Origin: Pelargonium nanum
Lineage: Eukaryota > Streptophyta > Magnoliopsida > Geraniales > Geraniaceae
DNA length: 30,925 nt
Direction of reading: 5' to 3'
Assembly (NCBI GenBank): GCA_036897485.1
Contig: JAYMTF010000736.1
Span: 1 to 30,925 of the forward strand
Of the stretch, positions 12,202 to 23,937 are shown piece after piece (position 1 is the stretch's first letter; every line of letters starts with the position of its first letter). A program made the translations under genes and the position numbers. The notes beneath the pieces were generated by a model, which searched no databases, was not told the origin of the DNA, and saw only the letters and a program-made list of their open reading frames with translations.

Positions 12202-12261
12202 TCGATTGAGTCGATTTGAACCCGCGAAATCCGAAACGAGGAGTCCGCGCATTACCACCCT
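12202..12261 (-). pseudogene. degenerate tRNA-like sequence (unassigned)
   Basis: The minus strand reads GGTGGTAATGCGCGGACT, later TCGCGGGTTCAAATCGACTCA. Spacing from the D arm to GGTTC equals that of the unit at 24-85, and an anticodon-stem pairing (CGGA with TTCG) falls at the same offset with an 8-base loop. The T stem does not close (GCGGG against CGACT). The 3' flank GGTTCRARTCGRCTCA is shared with the 24-85 unit apart from purine changes, so the two look like diverged copies of one tRNA-derived sequence. The anticodon cannot be assigned safely. Confidence 0.33.
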
Positions 12262-12367
12262 AAATTGAGTGTTGGACTAAGGCTCCTATACGTGACCCGT
12301 CACAAGAGCTATTTCGAAAGGATGAAGAACAAGAGGTGAGAAGCAGATGTTGGCTAAAAAAGGGGGC

Positions 12368-12387
12368 GGGTAAAGGTTCAAACCCAG
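12368..12387 (+). pseudogene. possible T-arm-like fragment
   Basis: GGGTAAAGGTTCAAACCC has the T-loop word GGTTCAAACC, but only two to three stem pairs can form. It is listed only because it ends a 400-base stretch holding three other tRNA-like pieces, including an isolated D-arm-like GCTCGGTGGTAAT on the minus strand at about 12130-12142. Confidence 0.15.
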
Positions 12388-15300
12388 AATCAGGTTTACT
12401 TTATATATATATAACTTTTAAGATTCTTTTGCAGTATCTTACTAAGCAAAACGGTGTTTATAAGGCAAGCTTTAAGGCTTTTTTATTTCTAAGGACGCTC
12501 CCACTTTTATAGTGTATGCAAGTGGAACCCTACAATTTACGAAACATGTCTTTTTTCAAACTGGGTCTTTATTCTATTTCACCTCTACCCGGACCCACTT
12601 CTTAGTCTATAATTACTTAAAAAACTGACTCTATATTAATAGGATTACCAGATATATTATTGGACCCCCTTTGTTCAAGCAGTTGAAGTCTTTCCCAAGC
12701 TAGATGCAGATTCTCAATTACGTATTTGTAAAAAGAGTTGGCATAAAGACAGTATGCCTTATCCGGATGTCGGTTAGAGTCCCGTACTTAAGCATTTATT
12801 AATGCAATTTTCCTTATTCCAAGATAGGGGCGAAAAAGGTACTCAAAGTGGATAATTGTGCTCTTTTTCCCTTGTTCCGGAACTTGGATTGGGCATCCCC
12901 GGAACGCATCGTTGGGAGTTCGTACTGGGCAACTTCACAACCTCTTGGGAAGTCTCTAAACCGTTCTATTGTCAAAGACGGTAAAATTTATTAGGGTAGC
13001 TAGCTCCTATACCAAATGGGACTCAAACTTTCTATCCTTTTGGAAACGGGTCAACACGATTGGGAGTCGCCCGTTCAAAACCGAATCCCTGAGCCTAGTA
13101 AGAAGTGTTCTGTCTTTACAAATAATAGCGTAATAGGTTGATTTAATTGAAGTGTCCTAGGAGCCCCTTAAGTTTAGTTATTTCAGTTATTAATTAAAAG
13201 TAGGACTTAGTATTGAGGTCCCCGGGGCATGCATACTGTTGCGTATAGTTTTATGACGTATGCTTAGTAGCGGGAAATAAGAGTCCTAAAAAGGGATCCT
13301 AGATCACTGGAGTTAAGGTAAGGAGTTTCAGTATTTTTTACTGATTATAGAACTTTACTAGACATGAAATTTGTGTAATTCACAAGAGAACAAAAAGCTA
13401 TAAGAGATAAGATAACGAGTCCTTGTTTATCAAGGAAGGAATAGAAGGAATAAGGGGGAGATGGACCTAACTACTTTTTGAAGAGTAATAAAGCAGGAGC
13501 TCTTGAGGAAGACCTCAATCTAATTTGAGTTCTATCCTGAATTTTTGTGTATCTATAAGGGCTAGAAATCGGGAAAACCCTGCTATGAAAAAAGTACAAG
13601 GTCTCATAAATACTCTCTCAAGAAAGTTTATTATAAGAAAAGTAATTTCGGTACACAAGCTTATAAGGACCCTTAATTAAAAATAAAAACATTTTAAGGA
13701 TTTCGAAAAGGGGCTCGGTACTATTTACGGAAACTCCTCCAGGAAGCGGACCCCCTAAAAACGACAATAAAGTATATTCCCTCAATTTATAGTGAAATAA
13801 ACAATATTTGTAAGAAGCCCTTTCTACTTAATAAAGAATAAAAAGGGTGCACTTCTTCTGCATGTCTCATTGTCTGGAATCAGGACTCTTTAATTTAACA
13901 AAAAAGCCAGAACTACTGCTATTGTTTTAAATCTCCTAGATTTAAATAAAAACTGCAAAATGAACAGTAGGGAAACCCAGCAAGCTATACATATATTTAA
14001 AAATTTCTGTCCAAATTAAATTGAGTATCTTTTACTGGAGATTAGAAAAAAGGCGTGGGTCAGAATCCCTTATATAATATAATCGATAAAACCCCCTACC
14101 CCGCAATTCAGAGAACACCCTTAAAAAAGGACATAGTCTACCCGTAGAGCAGCAGGAAACAGGGCTTTAAAAGCAAGAAAAACTGACGCTTATGAGGGCT
14201 TAATACGGGGCTACCGGTTTGAATCCAATTCATCCGTTATGTAGAGGAGCCAAAAATAGAAACAGAATTTTTTAATGTCAATCAAGGAAACGCCCAGATA
14301 CTTGAAAAAAGCCTTATTCTTGTTGTAGGTATGAAACAAGTCTAGTGCAATCAAAAACACGAATAATTATAGGGTCTCTCAACTAGATTGAAATTCGCAG
14401 TTCTCTAAAAGATTTGACTTCCTTTCCCTTTTCGCCTATTGGAATCTACAAACTTATAAAAAATCCTAATAGCATTAGTTTTATAGTAGGGTTTACGTAC
14501 GGAAATAGCTAAAGAAGTCCTAGTCAGAATGAACTTAAAATTTTTTTATTTTAGTAAAGGGGTGACACAATATAAATGGAGGCGTTGTTAAGAGAGATTC
14601 TTCATAATTTGTAATTGACGTCGCACGCAAGGCTTTAGTTTTAGTTTTACTTCGCGAATTTATTTATTGGAGTAGGATTGTCTAGATATTATTCTTTTTT
14701 TAAGCATTCTAGTAAGTCCTGCTTTGATTTGAGAGAACAATACTCTTCTTTGTTTATTTTATAGGGGCACCTGGAGATTTATCTTTTTTGTATGCAAGTG
14801 ATACATTCTTTGCTTTGTTTCCTACACACGAGATAATCCAGTTTCTTCTGAATTGACAGTTGCAGGTCAAGTCCTTTCATTCAAATGTTCAACAATCACC
14901 GAAGTTCTTTTATTAGATTACCTGTTCCTTAAATTTAAGAGAATCTAGTGCCATAAAGAGAGCCGCCTAGAGGGACTTTCATTTTGGGTTAAAGTTTTTG
15001 CTATATTAGTTTATACTAGAGTTTTTAAATATTGTTGCTATATCAAGGTATTCTTGTCGTGCTTGATGAGGACAGGGGTTAGATATGTACAATTTTACTA
15101 GTATTCAAAAGGGATATGCAAGGTTTTGTCAAGGATATTCAAAAGTAGAAATAGCAAAAGGATACTTCAGTTATTTAGGGCATTCCATTATATTTAGTTC
15201 AGACTTTTTATTATTAGATCAAGATAGCAGGAATTTTTCTTATTTTTCTCTCTTACTTGTCTGTATTCATTCCGAGAATTCTAACATTTTTTTAGACAAT

Positions 15301-15400
15301 GAATTTAACTAATACTATATAGAATAGATCCCATATTCCACACACAAACTTCCGGTTAAACAGTTATGCAACAAAACTGCACAACCTAACCAAGTAGTCA

Positions 15401-15427
15401 TAAAAGTATTAAAAGTATTAAAAGCAT
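15401..15427. repeat. 9-bp tandem repeat, three units
   Basis: TAAAAGTAT occurs twice followed by TAAAAGCAT. A simple microsatellite-like repeat useful only as a marker. Confidence 0.7.
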
Positions 15428-15921
15428 ATTACTTGTACTGAATTTAAATTAAGTAACCCCTTTTTTGTTAAAATATAGTAAGAGGCTCCTACTTCTTTCT
15501 AGTTATTGTGAAGCACTAAAAGCAAAGCCTTAATTCTCGAAGATGCTAGGGGAGGGGCCGTTTCCCAAGGTGGGTGCTTAAACTTAACTAAATACTCAGA
15601 TTTTTCCTTCTTAAGGAATCGCAAAAGGATTTTACTTGCTAAATTTTTTAGGGTATAACTAAAAAGAAAGACTCATGCCCACTATATACATCTTGACTAG
15701 GATTACTAACTTACACTTATTTCTATACAAAGCTTTCTTAAATGAGTATTGCCCCTTTCATACTATGATCATGCTTTGTTACTAGAGCATTCTTAAGAGT
15801 TGGTACAACCGAATTTGAAGCTTGCTGTGTATATTGCTTACTGAGCTTAGTTTCTTATATATACCATAATTACGGCTTCCGTTTACTACTTATAGTAAGG
15901 AATCCTATGAGTGTCCCTAGT

Positions 15922-15939
15922 CAAAAAGGTCCCTTTTTG
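15922..15939. repeat. near-perfect palindrome / hairpin
   Basis: CAAAAAG, the loop GTCC and CTTTTTG form a 7-bp hairpin with a 4-base loop; with the flanking G:C it reads as an 18-bp near-palindrome. It could stabilise a transcript 3' end or be a recombination-prone palindrome. No gene lies next to it. Confidence 0.5.
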
Positions 15940-17790
15940 CTTCAATTCCAAGAAAAATATGTACTGGAGGACTACTACAATAAGAATTTCTCATACTAAA
16001 ATTTTAAGTAAATAAAGCCTACTTTAAAGGATAGGATTCTAAGCACAATTTCCTAATGAAAAAGTCTGTCATGAGTCACTCAGGATTTAGAATGACTGCC
16101 GACGGTTCAAACCGCATATTATACTTGTAAATACTCTAGTAAAAGTTTGAAAGTACTAGAATCCTTTAACAAGCAATTTCGATTTCTCCATAAAAGTTAA
16201 CAATAAATACTTAGGGAATCACTACTTATTAGGTACCGGCACAGGTATATCCTTACTTTCTAGTCCAGACCTCGGCTTTTTCAGGGGACCTACACCAATG
16301 ATTTCTCCTAGCCAAAAACTCCGCAGCCTTATTATAAGCATAATAGGGAACATTATACATAATTATAGATCCTTATTCTTCCTTGATACTTTCCGAAAGG
16401 TATTCTTTGGGCCCCTATAAAATCCACTACAACATTCTACTTTTTAATAGAGCGCTACCACAAATTAAGGATTTAAGTAGGACACAGTATTAAAAAATAT
16501 TATGCCAAGCGATGTTCGGTTAAGTAGTATTTATGGCTGCTAATTCAGAAATTTAAAAGCTAGACAATTTTGAGTGTCTCTTACGGGACTTCCGCTACTC
16601 TAAAAAAGGATATAGATACTTTCTAGAACAACTTTCATTGCTTAATCTTATTTTGTTAAAGAATCCCTCAGGACAAGAAGGCATAAAAAAGGGTTTTCTG
16701 CTTAAAGATTTCAACTAAAAGGTAGTGTAGTCTCTATCTAATCTAAGGGGATACGCCAAGGGGGGGTTTTTTCATAAATTAAGTAAAAGTACATTATTAT
16801 AACCAACCCAAACAAGGTATACTATACAAAGATTGATGCCTTTAACTTGCTCTTATTTTCATCTTTCTATATACCCTAGATACCTTAAAAGAAAGATGGG
16901 TTACATAGTAGTTTAACAACTTTTGCATTTTAGAAGTTAGAAAAAAGGCGGATACGTTGAGCATGAGATTCGTTAGCTAGGCATTTTTATTTACTACTCT
17001 ATAACTCCTATTCCCGTACTTATACTAAAGAGTCCTTAATTCTTTCTTGAAAATAGAGAGACTCCTGGCTAGAGACAATACTGACTTTAGTTGTTATACT
17101 ATTTACCTTTACGAGTTTACAGGTATAAACTTACTACAGAGTTAATAGTAATCCCATAGCTCTTAGAATAGTCATAAAGTAGGTTATCTCGTAAGTTGTA
17201 TCCTAGCGTTATGGGGACACATTCTATTTTGTTCTTATTATATTTTTATAAGTAAGGGGAATTTACTGAAAAAGGGGTTCTTAAGGGGTCATATGTCAGG
17301 ATTTTGAACTTATGTACTTAATAAATTCCTAAACTGAGTTTAGTTTCAAAAAGCTAGCTCAGAGTCCTACTCCTATCAATATTTTCAGATTTCTCCAATA
17401 TTTTGTTAGTTTACAACAAGAGTATCTCAACTCAGCTAAGGGTATTTACGCAACCTAAATCGCTTACTTGTCTTCTATTTTTTAGGAACCTCCACTTTGT
17501 ATATTGTCAACTCATTACATATATAGATTAAAGCTTATATAGTTTATATTTTTTATCGAGATAATGGAAATTTCCCGTCCTTTTTTGTTTCCTTGTACTG
17601 TAATCAGAGGTTAGGTAATACTTTTTTTAATTCATTCTGACTCTAGCTAGCATGTTAGCTAAGACGCTAATAAATGAAAAGTAATAAATTGTTGCAAGTG
17701 TATAGGCAGCTGAAACTGGAAAGCCTTGAATATTAAAGATTAGCTTTTAATTAACTTAAGAAATTTAAAATACTTGAGAAGTTAGCAAAG

Positions 17791-17866
17791 GAATCCTAGC
17801 TCATAGCGGCTAGAACACTAGGTTTTTAATGTAATAGATCAAGGGTTCAAATCCCACCCCGTAACT
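17791..17866 (+). pseudogene. degenerate tRNA-like sequence, tRNA-Lys-like
   Basis: The stretch has the order of a tRNA: TAGCTCA, a D-loop-like TAGCGG, TAGAACA, an anticodon-loop-like TTTTTAA that would place TTT (Lys) at the anticodon, then GGGTTCAAATCCCA as a T arm. The T stem keeps only three pairs, the anticodon stem two to three, the D stem is mismatched, and no acceptor stem is visible. It resembles plant mitochondrial tRNA-Lys(UUU) more than other tRNAs I can recall. Non-functional as it stands, unless heavy RNA editing restores pairing, which I consider unlikely. Confidence 0.35.
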
Positions 17867-20135
17867 ATATCGAATCAAACCTTTGTTTTTATAAAAAAAT
17901 ATTTGTATAATCTAGAATCGCGATTAGTCTTGCTTTTATTCATGCCGCAGGCTGAGAGCGCCTGATGGGCTTAATTTTAGAGTCTTTTCTACCTTTATCT
18001 TCCCTGCTTAACCTGAACTTGTAAAAGATCTAATCCTAATTCAAGGATCCGCGTCTTAGTGTCTAGTGAATCTCTTTATACAATCCATAAGCTGCCCTCA
18101 ACAGCCTTATAATGTGGTTCTAGCTTCCCAACTTATAGAAAGTAATTAATGTAACTCGAAAAAGCTGAACATATAGAATTATATATTCTATATATGATAT
18201 GGAATTTTTCCTTGTAAATTATGAAGATAAGATGTCGTCGGGAGCTGGGGTTAAAGAATTTAAACGGTTTATAAAGAGGGGACCCAACTTGTTTAAGTCA
18301 AAAAGTTTTGATGTCTTTTGTAATTATACAAAAAAAATTGCTGAATAAGGGGTATACTTACAATACCTATTTGTGATATTTTGAAGTAATATTTTCTGTT
18401 ATTACAGGGAGAGGTGATTTAGGGAAGTGTTTCCTATGTTTTTGTCGTTTTGTGGGGTTTTACTTATACTTTTAAGTATTCCAAATAAGCAAAAGGCAAG
18501 AAATTGAATAAACCCTTTTTGACCAGATATAAAATTATTTGTCTTAGTAATCCACCTGGAAGCCTTATATACCTGAGTTTTATATCAAAAGAGAAGGGGT
18601 GTATAAAAATGACGGCTTAATTCTGTTCAACCAAATGCTATCCGGAAAAGGGGAAAGTAATTACGAGATCTTACATTTATAACAGAAAAGGACCTAATTC
18701 TACGCAAATATCGGGGTTTAACACTATCCAATATAGGAGGCTCCCTAGATTATTGAGCAGAAGGTCTTGCAATTAGGGTGCAGATATGCAGCGATAGAAA
18801 CTTTCCTTACTTTGTAAAACAAAGCCGAAAGTGCAAACCTTACCCCAGTCACAAGAATGCGATTTATCGAAAGAAGGCTCTTCATAAGTTTAAAAGCCTC
18901 CTTTTCCTGAAACACTTATTTTGGAGTATACATATATTATTGACCCAGGTTCCATCCACTCTGAATTTAGCACTCATATTATTTACAAAAAGTTACAAGT
19001 TTAGATAATCTGACTTTTACTTAGTTACAGCAACGGTTTTAGTCCGAGCAACAGATAATTAACAAAAGTATATTCCTTACTCAAGGTCTCCTTTAGAACC
19101 GAGTATAGGAGTCCATAATTAGGCAAAAGAGGTTAATCCAGTGCCAGTAATTTTAATAATGAGCTGCGAGGACTTGGCCAAGAAAGGAAACTAAGGAAAG
19201 ATTACTCTTTAGCGGGAATGCTTACTACTATGCTTGTGAGGATTAATTAAAAATGTCCTAAGCTTAACCTCTCCCCTGATCTAACAAAATTATAAAAACT
19301 CAGTATAAGATACATAACTGATAGAAATCTATAGGCCTTCCAAGTTTACTAGACTCTCTATATCATATCCCACGGAGCTCTTTTTATAAAGAATATACGC
19401 AATTTCCTCACTTCGTACAGTGAAAGTCTTTCATGAAAGTTAGTTATCCTTTTTCTAGTACTGTTGAAAACCTCAGTTATATGTTCCCTATACATCTTAA
19501 TTAAGGAAGGAAAACTTGTTAGCTATACCCCTTTTTCTTAGACACTAAAGGTAAGGACTCCTATTTATTACAAGAGCTACAGCAAGAAATACACCTATAT
19601 ACTATCAAGAATACTGTAGGGACTCTTTACTACTTATTAATGAAGCAAACTTCTCTCCCAAAAGTACCTAATTTGGGTTTTATTATAGAATCTATTTTTT
19701 TAGTTAAGCTCCTTATTATCACTTGTACGAGTATCTTGACTAAGTTTCTCTCTATTATCTAGCCGGAAAGGTCTTTGTTTGTTTCATTAGTTTTTATAGA
19801 AAGATTAATATATTATTTATAAAAGTAGAATCCGGGTTAGTGTTGCTAGTATCATATTTTATAGAGTATTAGTAGGTTTCTCCTTAGTCTTATTTTTTAT
19901 ATTTTATTGATTAAAAATTTACTTTTTATAGAGAGAAAGACCCTAAATTCCGTATCTATTCGCTTCATATAGGTCTTAACTCGAGAGAGCGTGCTGCGTT
20001 AAATGCACAAAAATAGTAAATATAGTTAGGAAATCACTTAGATAGAAATAAATTCCCATCTATCCAGTAAGAGTAAGATGTAGGACTCTTATAAGAACAA
20101 TCAATTTATTTATAAGGACAGTAATTTAGAAATTA
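17867..20135. other. AT-rich gene-free stretch
   Basis: About 2.3 kb with no recognised gene. Contains a 9-bp perfect hairpin at 18171-18193 and GGANTCC palindromes at 19108-19114 and 19555-19561. The GTG-started frame at 18778-19008 (76 codons) is basic and hydrophobic at its end but of chance length. Confidence 0.5.
18171..18193. repeat. AT-rich perfect hairpin
   Basis: ATATAGAAT, a 5-base loop TATAT, then ATTCTATAT: nine perfect pairs, all but one A:T. Such a structure is fairly easily made by chance in AT-rich DNA. Possible roles are transcript end or cruciform; there is no adjacent gene to support either. Confidence 0.5.
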
Positions 20136-20195
20136 CCGGTGGTAGAGCAGAGCAATCTCGGTTCAAATTTCATAGGTTCAAGTGCACTTAACTGC
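20136..20195 (+). pseudogene. degenerate tRNA-like sequence
   Basis: A good D-arm word (CCGGTGGTAGAGCA) is followed by two T-loop-like words in succession, CGGTTCAAAT and TAGGTTCAAGT. The second lies at roughly normal T-arm distance. No acceptor stem and no stable anticodon stem can be drawn. The doubled GGTTCAA suggests either fusion of two tRNA pieces or an anticodon arm that happens to look like a T loop. Confidence 0.3.
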
Positions 20196-23100
20196 AGCAA
20201 TAAAAAGAAAAACGCGTTGCTGTAATACTTTCTTATCTCTAAACCGGGGTTGGACACATTTACATACTTATACATGACCCGTAAAATGACTCGCAATTCA
20301 AATATGAAAATAGGATTACCTCATTGGTATTATATTCTGTGCTTATCTAGCCTAAGACTTCTTAGGGCAAGTTACATCAAGGGAAGTTTTTAAATTCCTA
20401 GGAGAGCGGCCCTTATCGAATAAGATACTCTTTGGTATTCAGCTCACTTATAAGAGCTCTGTTACCGGTTATCAACTAAGGGGGACTAAAAAAAGTCATT
20501 TTAAAAAGGATACTAGTAAAAAAGGAGTCACTTAGGTAGTAAAATGCCTAATGCCGCCTATAAAAGTAAGCAAACTTGGCGTATAGCCTGGTTAAATAAT
20601 GTATCTGCAGAAGCGTTATGAGATAAGCATGAGTTAATTTCCTTAGAAAGGAGACCCCTCGGGGCGAAAGCAGGACTGCGAAAAACCCTTTAAGAAACTC
20701 TGAGTTTGGATGACAAAGAAAAAAGGATCAAATAATAAATATAATTAATCTCGAAACATTAACACAAGAATAATACAAACAGTGGAATTAGTTTATTATC
20801 CCTATCAAGAAAAGCCTATAGTATTCTTTAGTATTCTTTAACCCCTGTAGGATTTACATTAGGTATGTTATGTAAAACCGTAACCTAGTAAGTCAACTGC
20901 TAAACCTTAAAAAACTAAGAGACTTCTTAGGTTAAAAAAAGCATTGGAATACTATATGAATAAGTAGAAAAAGTATAGTTTCATAAATTTAATAGCAAGG
21001 GAGATATAGGAGTATAGTGGAAAGTAATTTGTATGAAAAAATCTTTGATATAATAGAGAGCACGCAACCCGACCCGCGGATTCTTTGACATAAATACGTA
21101 TCTCCTGGATCCATTGCAATGTGCAACCAGATGAAAGAGAGGACCTGTAACACACTTTTTTAGAGCGCAGATGCTTAATATATAGCTAAAGAAGGGGATC
21201 CGATAATTAGCTGCATGACTAATGGAATAGAAATTCTCTAATAAAAAATCAGAGATTTGTAGATACCAAAATATTGCTTTTAATGCTGTGAATGGAAAAA
21301 TAATGTAGAACTGTTGACTATGAGAAACCCTCGGCAGTAAAAAATCCTATTCTAAACTAAAAGCTGTGCTTTGTGGATTTAGTAAGGACAAACTCATGGG
21401 TACCCGTTTTGTTCTATAAAGTATAAGATATAGGTTCCTCAGACGCTACCGTAGAAGTTATAAGAGAGGGAACTACCTCAAACACCCGACTAACTGGGCA
21501 TTCCTGTATAGCTGGTATATATATAAGGAAATAGTCCTTTAAAGACGAGGAATAAGAGGTCACTTATTACCCAACAACCAAAATTCTTGCTCTTTCTTCT
21601 ATAAAATATATATAAGGTATACTAACTAGTCATTATATAAAGAAACGTCTTACATTTTAGGGTACTCTTGCTTAATTTTAAATGCCCTTCTCCCCTATTT
21701 TTGAAATTTGGAACTTAAAGGAATCCCTCCGTATTAGTAATGAATAAACTTATATACTTCATCGAGGGAATAACCGACTAAAACTTTTTCTTTTCCATAG
21801 GACGGGTTGACTCATTACAACGTATTTTATTGAAATAATGTTGTACCCCTTTCGAGATTTCTAATCTAATTATATTTTTCAAAATGAAGTGGTAGGCACT
21901 CACTCTTGTATATATGCTCCCCTTTTAATAGGGATAATGAAAAAAACATCTAATTTAATGTGTCGCACTGTTTAGTGAGGTATGCAACTAGATAAGAATA
22001 GGAAAAATCTACCCTATTTTTATTCAATAAAGCAGAATTCTATTATAGTCGTAATAAGACTTTTGATATAGATCTCTGCCAACTTACTATAGAAAAAAGC
22101 CTAATAAAGCTTGGCTCGCTTTTCATTTGAAAAAGGTTTAACCTTAATCTTAGTTAGTAAGTATATAAATAACGAATCCAATTAGGTTTGGGGCTTAACT
22201 AAAGAAATAAAGGAACTTTTTAATTAAGTACTTCCTTGTTTGGAAATAAACGGGATTCAAATCCATAATATTTAATTGTATTTTGGTAATGCTTAAGCCT
22301 TGCAGCTCTTACTGGTATTAGCACGACGAACTATATGTTTGTTTCTGTACCGAATACCTATCTTATCCAAGAAAGAAGTTTGACCTCGCTTATCAAAAAA
22401 CTTTTGAAAGACTTTTTCTCTATTGTTAATAGATTTTGCCAAAAGCACGCAGGCCCTAACCTAAAAAAGGGGGTCACAAGAATATATAGGATAGCTAGCT
22501 GTCTCCTTATTACCGAACTGCAAACTTAACTTTATATTTAAAATTATGTAGGGTCCACCCGGACTATTAGTCATTTTAGGTTCTATGGAGGACCCTCCCT
22601 TTTTAATCAAGCAACTAGCTCTCGAAAGAAAGCATGGGGTAAGCTGTGTTTTTGGGGAAATCTCTTATCGGACTTGTATCCTAACTTTCAAAGTGCTCCT
22701 TGGTTTCATTTATGGAGTCATTTAATTACTATTTCTGATTTAAATTATAGGATCGTAAAACTTTTAATACAATGGAGTATAGTATGACTCTGGACTAGCT
22801 TATAAACCTATGTTACACAAGTTTTTTTAGTTAGTACTTTTTCGGTATAGCCCCCGGATTAAGACATATCAGATCTATTATTATATCCACTCCATCTTAC
22901 TTACTCTACATAAATTTCTATTTTTTGTCTCCGCAATCAACACGCGGGAAATACAAATGAAGAATAACTATCCTTATATTCTTCTCAGCCTAGGCTTTAT
23001 ATCCATATTGAGAGTCTTCTCTTTACGGGTACTTAGGATAGTATGAGGTGTGCGGTACTTGATTCGAGGTCGTATTCTCAACTATATAGAGTGCCTATCT

Positions 23101-23868
23101 TCTTTTTGCTTTCGCTTTATAATTATTATTACTTTACAAGCAAACCAGGAGACCTTGCTATTAAAAAGGGGATAATTTAAGGGTTAGTAGTTATGCCCGA
23201 ATTAAGTCTAATTTCATGTTGATAAAATTAAAAGCATCTAATGCAAATCCATTTAAGTCCAAAAGTATATAGGATTCCTACTCTGGCAACACTTGAAAAC
23301 GGAAACCCGCAGGCTATTATTAAGATTTATACCTCTCTTTGCTAAATAAAGTATTTCTCTATAAAAATAGAAACTCCCCAAAATACTTACTCCTTCTCCT
23401 CGAATCCCTCCCCTATTTAGTGCAATTCAGAAAGAGTAAAGAGAAAAAGCTTATTATATACACACAAGCTAAAATACTTCTACTAGACCCTTGCGGCATT
23501 GGAATATTAAAATAGTTGTGAAAGCAAGCCCTTTACTTAATATGAGTCACTAAAAATTCCTGTGGTATAACAGGAACTCTCCTCGTAATTTGTAAGGAAA
23601 TAAGCTTAGTATTTTACCTATTTAGGAATCTTCCTCATAGTTTGAGGAAAACTAGAAAGAGACATATTTATCAAGGAATTGCACTCCTAATTATTACTTC
23701 TATTTAAGCAACTTTGATCCCTTTTAACAGGCTTTCTAAAGTTCAGTTTTATTATAAACGACATACGCTAAGTTGTTCTTGACAAGGGTAAAGGAGTTAG
23801 CCTGGGACTTCTCACGGGTTGTATATTTACTTGTGTTTGACCCGTCTTAAAATTAAAGAACGTACTCT
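20196..23868. other. AT-rich gene-free stretch
   Basis: About 3.7 kb without a recognised gene. Contains a 10-bp tandem duplication at 20820-20839 (AGTATTCTTT twice), GGANTCC at 21720-21726 and 23272-23278, and GGAAACCC at 23301-23308. A weak minus-strand tRNA-like stretch lies at 22251-22320 (T-arm-like GGATTTGAATCCCG, D-arm-like word upstream, poor pairing). The ATG-started frame at 22335-22529 (64 codons) is basic, with no recognised motif. Confidence 0.5.
20820..20839. repeat. 10-bp tandem duplication
   Basis: AGTATTCTTT occurs twice in direct succession. Short slippage-type repeat. Confidence 0.6.
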
Positions 23869-23937
23869 GGTGATGTGAGCGGGACTTGAACCAATGGCAT
23901 TCCCCTATGCTTAGGGTGTGCTCTACCACCGGATTCA
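23869..23937 (-). pseudogene. degenerate tRNA with CCA-like 3' end
   Basis: On the minus strand: GGTGGTAGAGCA (D arm), an anticodon arm with CCCT/AGGG pairing, TTGGTTCAAGTCC (T arm), then seven bases TCACATC, a discriminator A and CCA. The layout of the 3' side is that of a tRNA with encoded or relic CCA. However, the T stem has two mismatches, and the expected 5' acceptor strand (GATGTGA) is absent; the bases ahead of the D arm do not pair. The anticodon is ambiguous because the stem can register two ways (AGC or GCA). Among the tRNA-like pieces here it has the most complete set of parts, but it is probably not functional. Confidence 0.4.

Larger units (their letters stand above)
12388..17790. 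other. long gene-free stretch with a GC-richer patch
   Basis: About 5.4 kb without a recognised gene. From about 12860 to 13110 the sequence is visibly richer in G+C and contains words such as CCCCGGAACGC and GGGAGTCGCCCG, but no rRNA, tRNA or protein match is evident. A T-arm-like word (GTCGGTTAGAGTCCCG) lies at 12770-12784, others at 14211-14225 and 16098-16115; none has a full tRNA around it. An ATG-started frame of 75 codons at 15085-15312 is of chance length. Confidence 0.5.

Noticed and set aside
12860-13110. Fragment of large-subunit or 5S rRNA in the GC-richer patch
   Set aside because: No signature stretch of either RNA was recognisable.
13700-13740. Possible group II intron domain V (GCTCGGTACT...TTACGGAAACTCC)
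   Set aside because: Lacks the conserved catalytic triad context and the standard stem pairing; no domain VI or flanking exons.
14143-14240. tRNA with a long variable arm (GTAGAGCAG ... CGGTTTGAATCC)
   Set aside because: Words for D and T arms are present but no stem pairs properly and the spacing does not fit Ser, Leu or Tyr tRNAs.
14490-14520. GTTTACGTACGGAAATAG as an intron domain V 3' strand
   Set aside because: No complementary 5' strand at the right distance.
15085-15312. 75-codon ATG frame
   Set aside because: Frames of this size are expected many times by chance in this window and nothing in the product is recognisable.
18778-19008. 76-codon basic frame
   Set aside because: GTG start, chance length and no motif.
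22251-22320. Minus-strand tRNA-like stretch
   Set aside because: Only the T-arm word is convincing; acceptor and anticodon arms cannot be drawn.
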